The position numbers were made by a program, and so were the translations under genes. This document shows positions 1-11,221 of a stretch of DNA of 64,000 bases, one piece after another. The first letter of the stretch is position 1. Every line of letters begins with the position of its first letter. The stretch lies in assembly GCF_030272615.1 (NCBI RefSeq), contig NC_081406.1, forward strand, positions 402,644,939-402,708,938, in the 5' to 3' direction. Origin of the DNA: Cryptomeria japonica (lineage: Eukaryota > Streptophyta > Pinopsida > Cupressales > Cupressaceae). The notes below the pieces were generated by a model that was not told where the DNA came from, ran no database searches, and was given only the letters and a program-made list of their open reading frames with translations.

Positions 1-596
1 ATTTGAGGAAAAGTCTAAATATGAATTCGAAATGCTTGAATTGGAACTTGATACTTTGATGAATCTTGCATTGAAGTCTTCATGCGAAGTTTAATAATGT
101 CGTGTAGGATGTCTTCGTAAATTCTTGATCGTGGATGCCATCATGAATGCTTGAAATCTGAAATTTTACCTCTCCTCATTTTCTTGATGATGCTTGATTT
201 CTTGCTCACTTGAAAATTGCAAAAGTGCTATTGGAAACTTGTAGAGAGACAAATCTCCCAAAATGAGGGGGTTAGGCTTTGTTTTATACCTAACTACAAA
301 AAATATGTTTGAAACTTTGAGGCAGACTGACACATAAAAAAATTTCTTGCCCTTGAAATGTAACCATCGCAAGGTCCGAACCTGGGCCCCTTTTGGGAGG
401 ACCATGGTACCCAGAGCATATTAGTCCTACCAATCAGGACTCAAATTTGAATAGTGTCCCACACAGGTACAAAGGATGTTGAATTTAGGTGGGTGTGAAT
501 AGAATTAAAATTGAATCAAGGTACATGAGGATAGAACACAAAAGTGAGGCCTAGCCAAAGATTAAATTGTGTAGGGATACAAATTAGAATGCTACA
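1..596 (-). repeat. 3' LTR of element C, partial
   Basis: This stretch aligns with the last part of the LTR at 57899-59207 and more distantly with the LTRs of element A. Shared landmarks include the run around 390-402 (GGGCCCCTTTTGGGAGGACC) and the terminal TGCTACA at 590-596, which on the minus strand is the TGTAGCA start of the LTR. The missing portion lies left of the window. Confidence 0.75.
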
Positions 597-1229
597 TGTA
601 GCCCCTACTTTAGTGGGAGTATGAACCTACATTCATACTCTCAGTAAAGTAAAGAGTAGAATTGAAAAAATTTCATCAACATTAAAGACGCAAGACACAC
701 CAATCTCAAAAAGGATTTAGGATCATATCAATCTAAAATCAAGATAAAAGGAGCAACAAGTGAAGAGAAAATAGAGCATGACTATGTTGGCCTAGTAAGG
801 CTTGTGCTTACTATGAATCATGGTGAGAAACAAAATTTTGAAGGGAAAAATATATGCAAAAGATAACAAAGCAAAAGGCTCAATTTTCCTAAGAAATCTG
901 AAGAAATGAATTGAATCGATTGGAAAATGGGTGTTGAAGTATGTACCAAATATGTCACAGTGTATGAACAAAAGTGTACAAAACAAGTCTTATGGTGTGT
1001 GCATAAAGTGTAACAATGCCCCCACATTAAAGTGATTACATATTCCTCAATGGGAGAAATTTCTTTAAGGTGGTATAAATTCATCCATAAGACAAGCACA
1101 TTGCCACAATAATATGTCCCCAAGAAAGGAAAAATCAAGGGAAATTGTCACAAAACATTAAGGGATCTACTAACTAGGGTCAGTATGTGCATTTGATAAA
1201 TCATGTATATCAATTATGATTGCATTGAA
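597..1229 (-). other. 3' untranslated part of element C
   Basis: Non-coding sequence similar to 17375-17915 of element A. It starts with a weak pyrimidine-rich tract at 597-610, the likely decayed polypurine tract of the minus-strand element. No credible ORF is present; the short open frames here have no recognisable motifs. The segment ends at the Copia-1 insertion and resumes at 8841. Confidence 0.6.
1225..1229. repeat. Target site duplication of Copia-1 (left copy)
   Basis: TTGAA directly precedes the LTR end at 1230 and recurs at 8841-8845 directly after the other end. With one copy removed, the flanks join into sequence matching the uninterrupted relative near 17905-17930. Confidence 0.85.
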
Positions 1230-2701
1230 TGATAGTTCTGATACTTAATGTTAAGTAGAGATGCCAAGCTAATAAGATGAGAGGGGGGGTGAATCATACA
1301 ACTTTAATCTTCCATAAAAACATTAGATTTAACCTCGGTAACATATACTTCAGTAATATAACCAAAACTGCTAAACATGCAAACTCAAAAGAATATAAAC
1401 ATCATAACACTCATAACACCAAATTTAACGTGGAAACTCAAATAGGGAAAAACCATTGTGGGATTTCGGACCCACTAAGAAATATACTATTCTAGAGTAT
1501 GCTCGGTTAAAAGTAAATCCTATTAAAGATTACAACCACATTGCTAGATGTGACCCGGTTAAGGGATTTCCCTTAGATCTGTTAGGATCTTCACCTTGTT
1601 AGAAGTGACCTTGTTAAAGGATTTCAAACACTCAATCAGAATGTCACCTTGCTAGAGGGTTTTACAAATAAGACTGTTAAGTCCACTCGGTTAAGAGATT
1701 TTCTATCACTTTACAATATAATAGTAATAAAAATCTATCTGCAACTTCACATCTAAAATGCTAAAGCAAATTCTTATTTGCTCAATACAATATAGACATA
1801 GAACTAATCATGTCCATCTACTGGGCTCTATACTCTATTATTCAAATAGGTCTTCAAGCTTCAGTGCTCAGTAATCACTATGTAGCATCCCTGTGCATAC
1901 ACTTGCCCTCATGCATTGTTTATCAACAGTTCCTTATTTATAAACAATTTACCAACCGCTTAATCTCCTTGATCACATTTCCCATGATCAATCATAGCCA
2001 TCAAATATTCAAACTTTGACCAGGTTCAAATTATCCTTCGATCTGAAAATGTTTTACCCGTCTTGGAACTTGCATACATTTCTTGGAACTTGTGCTAGGG
2101 TATTGCGGTTCAATCTGCGATGTAGATCTTCTTATCGATTTTCCTTTGCCATAGATTCTTTAACAAACTTCATTCATAGCATACCAATCATTTAATCATA
2201 GCCAGCTCATCAGCTTCCTTCATTAAATAATGCATGTAATCATTTAATGCATTCTGTTATTACTCGGTTGCAGCTTGGTAAATACTAAACTTCACTCGGT
2301 AGACATTCCGCCTTCATTAACCGATAGTGATAACCTTAGGGTTTACCGATTAGGTTCTTTGCTCGGTAACATAGTGTAGTATTAACCTTACAATTAATAA
2401 CATATGTATGATATCAAAACAATCTAAACATCATGATCTCATCATTGTCCAACTCGGTAATAGTTGCCCATTGAATAAATTATTTCTCCCCTTATTCTTC
2501 ATATTCTTTATGTGTCTTTTACCGACATCTTTATACTCATCAAATCATACTTCTCAAGATATGGCAACATCATACTAAATTAGAAAATCAATTTTTTGAC
2601 ATCAATGACAAAATAATAATATTAAGACAATAAAACATCCTTGATCAGTTATATCCATAATCATCGACAACCTTCTCAATATCCTTATTTAAATGCCAAC
2701 A
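1230..2701 (-). repeat. 3' LTR of Copia-1
   Basis: A 1,472-bp direct repeat of 7358-8811. On the minus strand it begins TGTTGGCATT next to the polypurine tract and ends with ATCA. The two LTRs differ by scattered substitutions and an indel near 2355-2400, so the insertion is not very recent. The motif CTCGGTAA and its variants recur many times in the LTR. The short plus-strand open frames inside it are not genes. Confidence 0.9.
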
Positions 2702-2715
2702 ATCTCCCCCTTTGG
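2702..2715 (-). other. Polypurine tract of Copia-1
   Basis: On the minus strand this reads CCAAAGGGGGAGAT and abuts the TGTTGG start of the 3' LTR. That is the expected place and composition for the plus-strand primer in reverse transcription. Confidence 0.85.
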
Positions 2716-3135
2716 CATTGATGGCAAAACCAATTGATTTGACCTAATTGATTCAGATTGCTGTGAGATTCTAAAATGCTTAAATGCTCTCCCTCTGTCA
2801 TTAGAATTCTCCCCCATACATTAGTCTTCTCCTCTTTTCTCTTCAGTCTTGCTTTTCTTAAGTCTTCTCCCCCTTTGACAAAAATGCCAAAAAGTAAAGA
2901 ACTAAAACATAATTTCTTCTGCTGAGAAGTGAATTCTTGCTGTTATGTGTCAATTTAGTCTAGGTCAGAGCATTTATGTCTTCAATTCCTATTTCTTGTA
3001 TTGTTTCCTATACACCTTTAGAAAACATCCTAAAGTGTGTAAATCAGCATCAACTCCTAAAAGATATTCTGTAGAGTCATCGAATTGATGCTTTCACCGA
3101 ACTCGGTCAGTGAGTAGAAGATAGGGGTAGGACCC
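2716..3135 (-). other. 3' untranslated region of Copia-1
   Basis: Sequence between the end of the RNase H frame and the polypurine tract. It carries pyrimidine-rich runs on the plus strand (CTCCCCCTTTG type) that look like degenerate extra polypurine tracts on the minus strand near 2790-2880. No ORF is recognisable. Confidence 0.6.
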
Positions 3136-3769
3136 CTAACTTACTTCTGAGATACTCAAAGTGTCCCTTGGCAGTGGCTTGGTGAAGATATCTACTATTT
3201 TTTCCTTTGTGCTAACATATTCCAACACCCCTTTCTTCTCTTGAGCTTCTTCTCTAAGATAATGATATTTGATAGAGATGTGCTTTGTCTTAGAGTGCAT
3301 AATAGGATTCTTTGAAATGTTAATTACACTAGTATTGTCACAGAATATAGTTACTGGCTTGGTAACTTTCTCATTTATACCTTCCAACAGTTGTTTGATC
3401 CATGCTATGTTGGTGCAATTCAATGCTGCAACAACGTATTCAGCTTCTGTTGTTGACTGTGAAACACATCCTTGTTTCTTGCTAAGCCAACTCACTAGTC
3501 TTTCTCATAAAAAAGAAAGCTCCTCCACTTGTGCTTTTCCTGTCATAAATGTTGCCTATCCAATCAACATCAGTATAAAATTTTAAATCAAAGTCATTTC
3601 CTTTCTGATATACTAAGCCATAATCCTCAGTGCCTTTCAAGTATCTAAAAATTCTCTTGATTGTTGTCATGTGTGTTTCCTTAGGATCTGCAGAGAATCT
3701 TGCAACTATACCTACTGCATGTGCTATATCTGGCCTGTTGTGAACAACATATTGTAGCTTTCCAATCAT
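3136..3769 (-). pseudogene. Copia-1 RNase H and pol C-terminus
   Basis: Two overlapping minus-strand frames (3482-3769 and 3136-3495) form the typical end of copia pol. The first contains NRPDIAHAVGIVARF and DRKSTSG, the second STTEAEYVAA-like sequence (STTEAEYVVAA) and TKHISIKYHYLRE. This degrades the RNA strand of the RNA-DNA hybrid. A frameshift around 3482-3495 separates the halves. The family assignment is secure from these motifs. Confidence 0.92.
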
Positions 3770-3775
3770 GGATCA

Positions 3776-4630
3776 TTAAAGTGTCTCATCAACAGATGCA
3801 AATTCATCATTCTTTGATAATTTATAGTTGGTAGTCATAGGAGTACTTACTGGTTTTGAATCCTCCATTCCAAATTTCTTCAAGATTTCATTTATGTACT
3901 TGGATTGAGTAATGAAAATCTCATTTTTCATTTGTAGAATCTGTAAACCTATAAAATACTTTATCTCACCGATTAATGACATCTCAAATTCTTTGCTCAT
4001 TTCATTTCCAAAGTTCTTTCATAAAGAGTCATTTCCACAAAATATAATATCACCAACAAATATGGCTGAGATCAGTATTCCATTTTCATCATTCTTCATG
4101 TACATGTTACTATTTTCACTTGTTCTTATAAAACCAATCTTGATTAAATAAGAGTGCAATCTTTCATACCATGCTCTAGGTGCTTGTTTCAAACCATATA
4201 AATCTTTGTTCAATTTACATACCTGATCTTTATTCTTGTCTTCAACAAATCCTTCAGGTTATTCAATAAAAACTTCTTCTTCTAATATACCATTCAGAAA
4301 TGCAGATTTGACATCCATTTGATATACCTTGAAATTCTTATAAGTAGCATATGCCAACAATGTTCTTACTCCTTCTAGTCTAGCCATAGGTGCAAAAGTT
4401 TCACCATAATCAATTCCTTCTTCTTGAGCATAACCTTTGCAAACTAGTCTATCTTTATTTTGAATGACCTCACCTTTTTCATTCAACTTGTTTCTGAAAA
4501 TCCACTTTGTACCGATTACATTTTTGTCCTTCGGTCTTGGGATCAGTTTCCATGTGTCATTCTTCTTGATTTGATCAATCTCTTCTGTCATAGCGTTTAT
4601 CCAATCTTCACTGTTAAATGCCTCTTTCAC
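3776..4630 (-). pseudogene. Copia-1 reverse transcriptase (RVT_2 type)
   Basis: Three minus-strand pieces (4259-4630, 4019-4213, 3776-4000) make up a copia reverse transcriptase. Visible motifs are TKWIFRNKLNEKGEV, QMDVKSAFLNG with the first catalytic aspartate, and DLYGLKQAPRAWYERL. The metal-binding YVDD box is changed to FVGD in the second piece, losing one of its two aspartates. Stops lie after EVFIE and after CGNDSL. Polymerase activity is therefore not expected. Confidence 0.93.
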
Positions 4631-4783
4631 TATTCTCGGTTCAAATTCAGATATCAGACATGTGTTCTATCTCAGTTTGTTCCTTGTCATCACTGGATCA
4701 TCCTTATCTCCTATAATCTGACTTGATGCATGATGTCTTCTGACATACTTGGCTAATATAGGCTCGGTAAGCTTTGTATGATC

Positions 4784-5960
4784 TTATTCATCACTCAGTA
4801 ACTGGACATTCTCTTCATTTCCTTCAACAGTTCTCTCGGTAAGACTTGTCGGTTGAACATAGACAAATTCATCATAATCTTCTGGTTCTTTGGAGTTTCC
4901 TTCATCATTTCTTTCTGCAAATTCATCAATTTTCACATTTACACTTTCTACTATTTTGTTAGATGATTTGATCAGACATTTAAATGCTTTGCTTCTAGAA
5001 GAATAACCAAGAAATGTTCCTTCTTCACTTTTCTGATCAAACTTGCCATTTCTATCATCTTTGTGTACATAGCATCTACTTCCAAAGATTTTGAAATAAC
5101 TTACATTAGGTTTCTTGTCATGCCAAATTTCATATGGTGTCTTTAAAGTTCCTTTCTTTAGTTGTACTCGGTTTAGGGTGTAAATTGCTATGCTTATTGC
5201 TTCTCTCCAAAATGTTTGTGGCACTTTCTTTTCAATCATCAGGGTTCTGGCACAATCCACAATAGATCTGTTTCTTCTCTCAGCAATTCCATTTTTGTTG
5301 TGGAGTTCTTGGTGTAGAGACTTGTCTTTTTATACCATGATCATTGTAGAATAAGTTGAACTCATCAGATGTGAACTCTCCTCCTCTATCTTATCTAAGA
5401 CATTTCAGTTGTCTTCCTGTTTCATTTTCAACTCTTTCCTTGTACCATTTAAACATTTGAAAAGCTTCTGATTTTTCTTTTAAAAACATGACTGACATCA
5501 TCCTTGAGTAATCATCCACAAATAATATGAAATATTTATCACCATAATAACTTTTAACTTTCATAGGACCACAAAGATCGGTGTGTACAAGATCTTAAAT
5601 TCCCTTAGAAGTGTAGGACTTACTTGTAAAGCTTGATCTTGTCATTTTACCCATCTGGCATCCTCGACACATAGCATTCTTAGGTTTTTCAAGACTTAGT
5701 AGACCTCTTACTCGGTACTTCTTGCTTATTTAGATCATATTATCAAAATTTACATGACAAAACCTTTTATGCCATAACCAGGTATCATCTATCTTTGCAT
5801 ACAAACATTTATTCTGAGTTGAGTCAAGGTGAAATGTGTTACCTTTTGTTTGTGTCCTGGTAGCAGCTAACTTTCCATGCTTGTCATGAACTTTGACAAT
5901 TCCTTTCTGAAATTCTATTCGGTATCCTGTATTGTTTAGCTATGCTACACTCAACAAATT
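4784..5960 (-). pseudogene. Copia-1 integrase
   Basis: Reading the minus strand from about 5900 gives the GAG-pre-integrase zinc motif (LWHKRFCHVNFDN, then CRGCQMGK) and the core with HTDLCGP and DRGGEF. Stops fall within each of these stretches. A one-base insertion in the run of T at about 5291-5295 shifts the frame. The open part 4784-5260 follows, with FWREAISIAIYTLNR and a C-terminal FGSRCYVH. The usual catalytic glutamate before the CART stretch appears as aspartate (IVDCARTL). Not functional. Confidence 0.88.
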
Positions 5961-6230
5961 TTATTTCAAACCTTCAACCGAATAAACATCATTGTACTTT
6001 GCAGTGTCAAGAAGTGTTATGGATCCTTTACCTTTTACCGGACATGGTGCATCATTACCAAATCTTACATAGCCACCATCATAGTCTTCTAACATAACAA
6101 ACTTGTGTTTATCACCTGTCATGTGATGTGAGCATCCACTATCTATGATCCAAGAATCATTAGTATTTATGTGAGATATTAGAGATTTTTCTTCATTCCT
6201 TTCTTCATCTGATCCATCTTTGATAGCCAC
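5961..6230 (-). pseudogene. Copia-1 aspartic protease
   Basis: The motif SWIIDSGCSHHMTGDKHKF is the classic copia protease active-site region, with the catalytic DSG intact. The frame continues with VKGKGSI and ends at a stop after SVEGLK. In the intact polyprotein it would be continuous with gag upstream and integrase downstream. It is here isolated by stops. Confidence 0.92.
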
Positions 6231-6353
6231 ATAAACTACTTCCTCTGTATCAGTTTCATCTGATTTATCACCATTGGATTCCTCATCGGCTATTAAGCAT
6301 GACTTTCTATCTCTTCTTCTGAAGTCTCGGTGTCCTCTGTAATGATTATCTTT

Positions 6354-7292
6354 CTATCTATCATCTCGGTAGTCTCTCTTTTCAGTAGAATCTTTGTCAA
6401 GACAGTTAGAAGCCATATGTCCTATCTTATCACAATTGAAACATTTCAAAGGTAGTTTTCCTTTATACTTACCTTTGCCTCTTGGTAACCTTCTGGATAA
6501 TAGTGCTTCAAACTCTTCTTGCTTTCTGATTTCCTCATACATTTTGTGTACTTCCTCCATGTTCTTGTGAAATCTTTCACTTGCTCCACTGTGATTGCCT
6601 TTAGTGTACTTACTCATTCTATCATTGTAATCATCAGATTCACCAATATGAAAAGAACTAAATGCAGATTCAACTTTATTTACCGATGACCCATTGTTAT
6701 CAAAGTTACTTAACTCAAATGCATGTAGCTTACCAATAGTAGCATCTAAAGAAACTGGCATATTGGGTACAAACCTATATTCATTGATTGCAGAGACTCA
6801 GATTGCATAAGCTGGTAGAAGGGTTCTTAACAGCTTACTTGTTATATCCTTTTCTTCAATAGTTCCACCTGCTCCTTTGATTTGATTTACAATCTCCTTT
6901 AGTCTTGTACTATACTGGGTTATGTTCTCACCTTCATTCATCCTCATAGATTCAAGTTGTCCTCTTAGACTGTCCACTTTTGCTCTTTGAACATGTTCAT
7001 CACCATCATACATAGATATGAGCTTGTCCCACATTGCCTTTGCATCATTGCAGCCTTCTAGATCATTAAACTTTGAATCAGTCAATGGAGATGTTGTTTC
7101 AATCATTGCTTGGATATGTTCTTGCTTTTCCTTTATCTCTTCCATTGTCAATGGATAGGTGCTCGGCGTGATGAAATCATTCTCCAGATAATATACAACA
7201 TATTCTCCAACTCCTGATAGGTGCAGCTTCATCCTTTTCTGCCTTGTAGAGAAACTTGACTCATTCAGCTTCGGTGCATCCCTCTTATACAT
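6354..7292 (-). pseudogene. Copia-1 gag with CCHC zinc knuckle
   Basis: Two in-frame minus-strand pieces (6798-7292 and 6354-6761) separated by one TGA at 6798-6800. The first contains the copia gag/UBN2 pattern (AMWDKLISMYDGDEHVQRAK, then MNEGENITQYSTRLKEIV). The second carries the RNA-binding knuckle CFNCDKIGHMASNC (C-x2-C-x4-H-x4-C). The frame is unchanged across the TGA, so the break is a single nonsense change. A second stop lies at 6354-6356 before the protease. Confidence 0.92.
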
Positions 7293-7343
7293 CTTTGGAT
7301 CTTTGCCTCAAGTACCTTTAAACTTTTTCTTCCAGAGTCCAAA

Positions 7344-7355
7344 GCTCTGATACCA
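7344..7355 (-). other. Primer-binding site of Copia-1 (initiator tRNA-Met)
   Basis: The minus strand reads TGGTATCAGAGC two bases after the 5' LTR end at 7358. This matches the 3' end of plant initiator tRNA-Met, the usual copia primer. Confidence 0.95.
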
Positions 7356-7357
7356 AT

Positions 7358-8840
7358 TGATAGTTATGATACTTAATGTTAAGTATAAATGCCAAGCTAA
7401 TAAGATGAGAGGGGGGGGGTGAATCATACAACTTTAATCTTCCATAAAAAAATCAGATTCAACCTCGGTAACATATACTTCAGTAATATAACCAAAACTG
7501 CTAAACATGCAAACTCAAAAGCATATAAACATCATAACACTCATAACACTAGATTTAACATGGAAACCCAAATAGGGAAAAACCACTGTGGGATTTCGGA
7601 CCCACTAAGAAATATACTCTTCTAGAGTATGCTCGGTTAAAAGCAAATCCTGTTAAAGATTACAACCACATTGCTAGATGTGACCTAGTTAAGGGATTTC
7701 CCTCAGATCTATTAGGATCTTCACCTTGTTAGAAGTGACCTTGTTAAAGGATTTCAAACACTTAAACAGAATGTCACCTTGCTAGAGGGTTTTACAAATA
7801 AGATTGTTAAGTCCACTCGATTAAGAGATTTTCTATCACTTTACAAAATAATAGTAATAAAAATCTATCTGCAACTTCACATCTAAAATGCTAAAGAAGA
7901 TTCTTATTTGCTTAATACAATATAGACATAGAACTAATCTTGTCCATCTGATGGGCTCTATACTTTGTTATTCAAACAGGTCTTCAAGCTTCAGTGCTCG
8001 GTAATCACTATGTAGCATCCCTATGCATACACTTGCCCGCATGCATTGTTTATCAACAGTTCCTTATTTATAAACAATTCGCCAACCGCTTAATCTCCTT
8101 GATCACATTTTCCATGATCAATCATATCCATTAGATCTTCAAACTTTGACCAGGTTCAATGTATCCTTCGATCTGAAAACATTTTACGCCATCTTGGAAC
8201 TTGCATACATTTCTTACAACTTGTGCTAGGGTATTGCGGTTCAATCTACGTTGTAGATCTTCCTGCCGATTTTCCTTTGCCATAGATTCTTTAACAAACT
8301 TCATTCATGACATACCAATCATTTAATCATAGCCAGCTCATCAGCTTCCTTCATTAAATAATGCATGTAATCATTTAATGCATTCTGTTATTACTCAGTT
8401 CTAGCTCAGTAAATACTAAACTTCACTCGGTAGACATTTCTCCTTCATTAATCGATAGCGATAACCTTAGGGTTTACCGACTAGGTTACTTATGGTTTAC
8501 CAATTAATAATATATGTATGATATCAAAACAATCTAAACATCATGATCTCATCATTGTCTAACTCGGTAATAGTTGCCCATTGAGTAACTTATTTCTCCC
8601 CTTATTCATCATATTCTTTCTGTGTCTTTTACCGACATCTTTATACTCATCAAATCATACTTCTCAAGATATGGCAACATCATACTGAATTAGAAAATCA
8701 ATTTCTTGACATCAATGACAAAATAATAATATTAAGACAGTAAAACATCCTTGATCAGTTATATCCATAATCATCAACAACCTTCTCAATATCCTTATTG
8801 AAATGCCAACAATCTCTCTTTGTCTATTATAATGCCAACA
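7358..8840 (-). repeat. 5' LTR of Copia-1
   Basis: Direct repeat of 1230-2701 over 7358-8811, plus a 29-bp extension at 8812-8840 not present in the 3' LTR. The extension ends in a second copy of AATGCCAACA, the LTR terminus, directly before the target duplication at 8841-8845. The inner end borders the tRNA-Met primer site. Confidence 0.9.
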
Positions 8841-9137
8841 TTGAATTGACCTCATCCCCCAAAGGAAGTGGAACTACATGCACAATAGAAGAAGAGCACA
8901 TAAGATGAACAAAAAGAAGTCTTTTTGGGTCAACATGGTAGAGACCAGAAAGAGATCTCAACACTTTGCATTGTCCCCAAGTAGATAACACAAAGGAACA
9001 TTTATGAACAATATCACATGTACGATATACCATGATGCAACATATAGAAGAATTGAGATATAAATAGAGGAAAGTCATGAGAAATTTGGTCTCTTTATCA
9101 CCTTATGCCAATAGAGCAACAAGGGTCATCCAAAGAA
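8841..9137 (-). other. Element C 3' region resumes; right copy of TTGAA
   Basis: 8841-8845 is the right target duplication of Copia-1. The following sequence (CTCATCCCCCAAAGG, GAGATCTCAACACTTTGCATTG and so on) matches 17920-18050 of element A. No coding potential. It ends at the Copia-2 LTR. Confidence 0.7.
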
Positions 9138-9904
9138 TGTTAGGATTTAGGTTCCATAAACCTTTTATATCTTGTAATTTATTATTTTTGAAATTTACCC
9201 ATAAGAGGTTAAACCATTTTACCAATGGTGGTGAAAGAGACCATGTAAAGGCAAAGTTACTTTTACAATTGTCTTTCGAAAAAGTACAAAATAGCTAAGT
9301 GACACATTTTGGAAGCTTCTATTTTGAGGTGGTTGGATACTTGTAAGGGGTTTTAAGAGCATCTATTATGGTTATAAGATTCATTATTGATATTTATGAT
9401 AGAATCCTTATGCAAGTGCCCATGCATGAGAGATGCCTTATGACAATTGTAAGAGTGTCTATAGGAGGCTATTTTTGGGTGTTTTTGACTCATTTCAAGG
9501 AGATACACAAGTTTTTGTAGGTGGTTTTGTATCCTATTGTTTTGTGATACCATGGTGGTATTTATCCTCACAAATCTCTATAAATTGGGGCCTTGAGCTA
9601 GAGTTATTCATTCAATCTTGTATAGTTTCCAAAATAACAAAGTGTTGCCATATTTTATGGAGGTCTATAAGAGAAGTCTATTTTTGTTGTAATATTAATT
9701 TGATTATTAATATACTTGCATCTCTTTCTTTGGGGATTTTTTTCCTGAAAGGGTTTCTCCATGTAAATTTGGTGTTTTGTGTTTTTTTGTTTTCTTCTTG
9801 TTTTGATTGTGCAATCACTTTGTTAAGGGTTTATCTTTAGTTTCATATTTGCAATACTATTCATTTAAAGTTCATATTTCAATCTTTATTCACCTTGTTT
9901 TACA
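9138..9904 (+). repeat. 5' LTR of Copia-2
   Basis: Begins TGTTAGGATTT and ends near TTTTACA, shortly before the primer-binding site. It aligns with 13941-14718 through landmarks such as ACCAATGGTGGTGAAAGAGA and GCCCATGCATGAGAGATGCC. The plus-strand frame 9433-9840 lies within the LTR and has no recognisable domain. Confidence 0.85.
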
Positions 9905-9909
9905 ATATT

Positions 9910-9920
9910 TGGTATCAGAG
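9910..9920 (+). other. Primer-binding site of Copia-2
   Basis: TGGTATCAGAG, complementary to the 3' end of initiator tRNA-Met, six bases after the LTR end. Confidence 0.9.
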
Positions 9921-10033
9921 ATAATGGTTATGTTGAGGGAGTGACACCTTTCTCTTTAAGTGTTGAAGGTTTTTTGTTGTAGTGGGAGCTTTGTTTTATG
10001 GGTTTTTTGTAGATTTGAGAAAGGTTGTATACC

Positions 10034-10750
10034 ATGGCCTCCACCTCTCATAAAGATATTGAGAAATTCAATGGCACTGGTTACGATATGTGGAAGTTGA
10101 AAGTTTGGGATTTGTTAGAAGAGAGAGATAAGGCATTGCTAGTTTCATAAGAAAAGAAGCTAGATGATTCTTTGTTGATATATGATGAGTGGAAAAAGTT
10201 AGACAAGAAAGCATGGGGAACCATTCTATTGCATCTCATAGACTTTATTCTTCTGAATGTATATACAAGCTATGAAGGAAAATGGGTGATATCTATCAAA
10301 CTAAGAGTTTGTCCAACAAGCTTTATCTAAAAAGACGTTTGTATTCTTTAACAATGAGGGATGGTGATTCTATTGCTCAACATTTAAATTTTATTAATTT
10401 TATTTTAAGTCAACTTGCATCAATAGATGTTAGTATTCAAGATCAAAATAAATGTGTTCTACTTTTCTCTTTTCCTGATTCTTGGGAAAATCTAATTGTT
10501 TCCATAAGTAGTGATGGTGCAAAGCCTAAGATGGATAACGTGATTACCATATGTCTTTTAAAAGATATGAGGAGAAAGACCATGAATTTTGGATCCCAAG
10601 ATGCCTTGCATGTTCAAGGAAGGCCTAAGGAGAAAGGGCCTAAAGGGGGTAAAAAGAAGGACAAGTAAAAAGGACATTATAAGATCCTCAGAAAGAGAAT
10701 AGTAAAGTGTTGGAATTGTGCTAAAAGAGGGCATGTGAAGGAGTGTAGAA
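10034..10750 (+). pseudogene. Copia-2 gag
   Basis: Starts at the ATG at 10034 with a frame containing KDIEKFNGTGYDMWKLK, typical of copia gag N-termini (F-x-G-x-x-Y-x-x-W). An early TAA follows VS near 10148. The frame shifts before 10282-10668, which has LYSLTMRDGDSIAQHLNFI. The zinc knuckle at 10708-10746 reads CWNCAKRGHVKEC, one residue short between His and the last Cys compared with the standard C-x2-C-x4-H-x4-C. Confidence 0.88.
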
Positions 10751-11109
10751 ACAAGAAAAAGGGCATTGATACTTCCATGGATAAGTCCTCAAACAAAATT
10801 GATTTTGAGGATTTATTTATTTTAGGTAACTCTATTAGTAATGATGTTTGTCTTGTTGATTCAGGTACCTCCTACCATATGACTCCTCACAAGGAGTGGT
10901 TTTTTGAGTATAAAGGATATTATGGAGGAGAAGTTTTTCTTGCTGATAAAACCTCAGAAATGATTATTGGTAAAGGAAAGGTAAAGTTGTGTTTCATTTA
11001 TGGGAGGATTATTTCCATTGATAATGTTTTACATCTTTCAGATCTTGTAAGAAGTTTACTTTCAACTTCCAAGTTGAATGATTATGGTATGCATGTGACA
11101 TTTGATTAA
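10751..11109 (+). pseudogene. Copia-2 aspartic protease
   Basis: The frame contains CLVDSGTSYHMTPHKEWF with the catalytic DSG, then VLHLSDLVRSLLSTSKLND, the usual end of the copia protease. It terminates shortly after (stop at 11107-11109). Confidence 0.9.
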
Positions 11110-11221
11110 GTTTGGTTGTAGGTTGGTAATTGCTAAAGGATATTGAATAGGGACTTTTTTAAAACTACATGCTTCTACTCTTTGATATTAAGATTTTGTA
11201 AATAGGACTGGGAATGTATGT

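Larger units (their letters stand above)
1230..8840 (-). mobile_element. Copia-1: Ty1/copia LTR retrotransposon
   Basis: A 7.6-kb element on the minus strand bounded by long LTRs and a perfect 5-bp target duplication. Domain order read on the minus strand is gag with a CCHC knuckle, protease, integrase, reverse transcriptase and RNase H, the Ty1/copia order. A primer-binding site matching initiator tRNA-Met follows the 5' LTR and a polypurine tract precedes the 3' LTR. The coding part has several premature stops, at least one frameshift and damaged catalytic motifs, so the copy cannot move on its own. Confidence 0.95.

Noticed and set aside
1277-1495. Plus-strand frame inside the Copia-1 LTR, repeated at 7419-7625
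   Set aside because: Present twice only because it lies in the LTRs; no motif, and both frames end with LTR landmarks.
8812-8840. Placing the Copia-1 right end at 8811
   Set aside because: That gives no target duplication; extending to 8840 yields a perfect TTGAA pair and a proper terminus.
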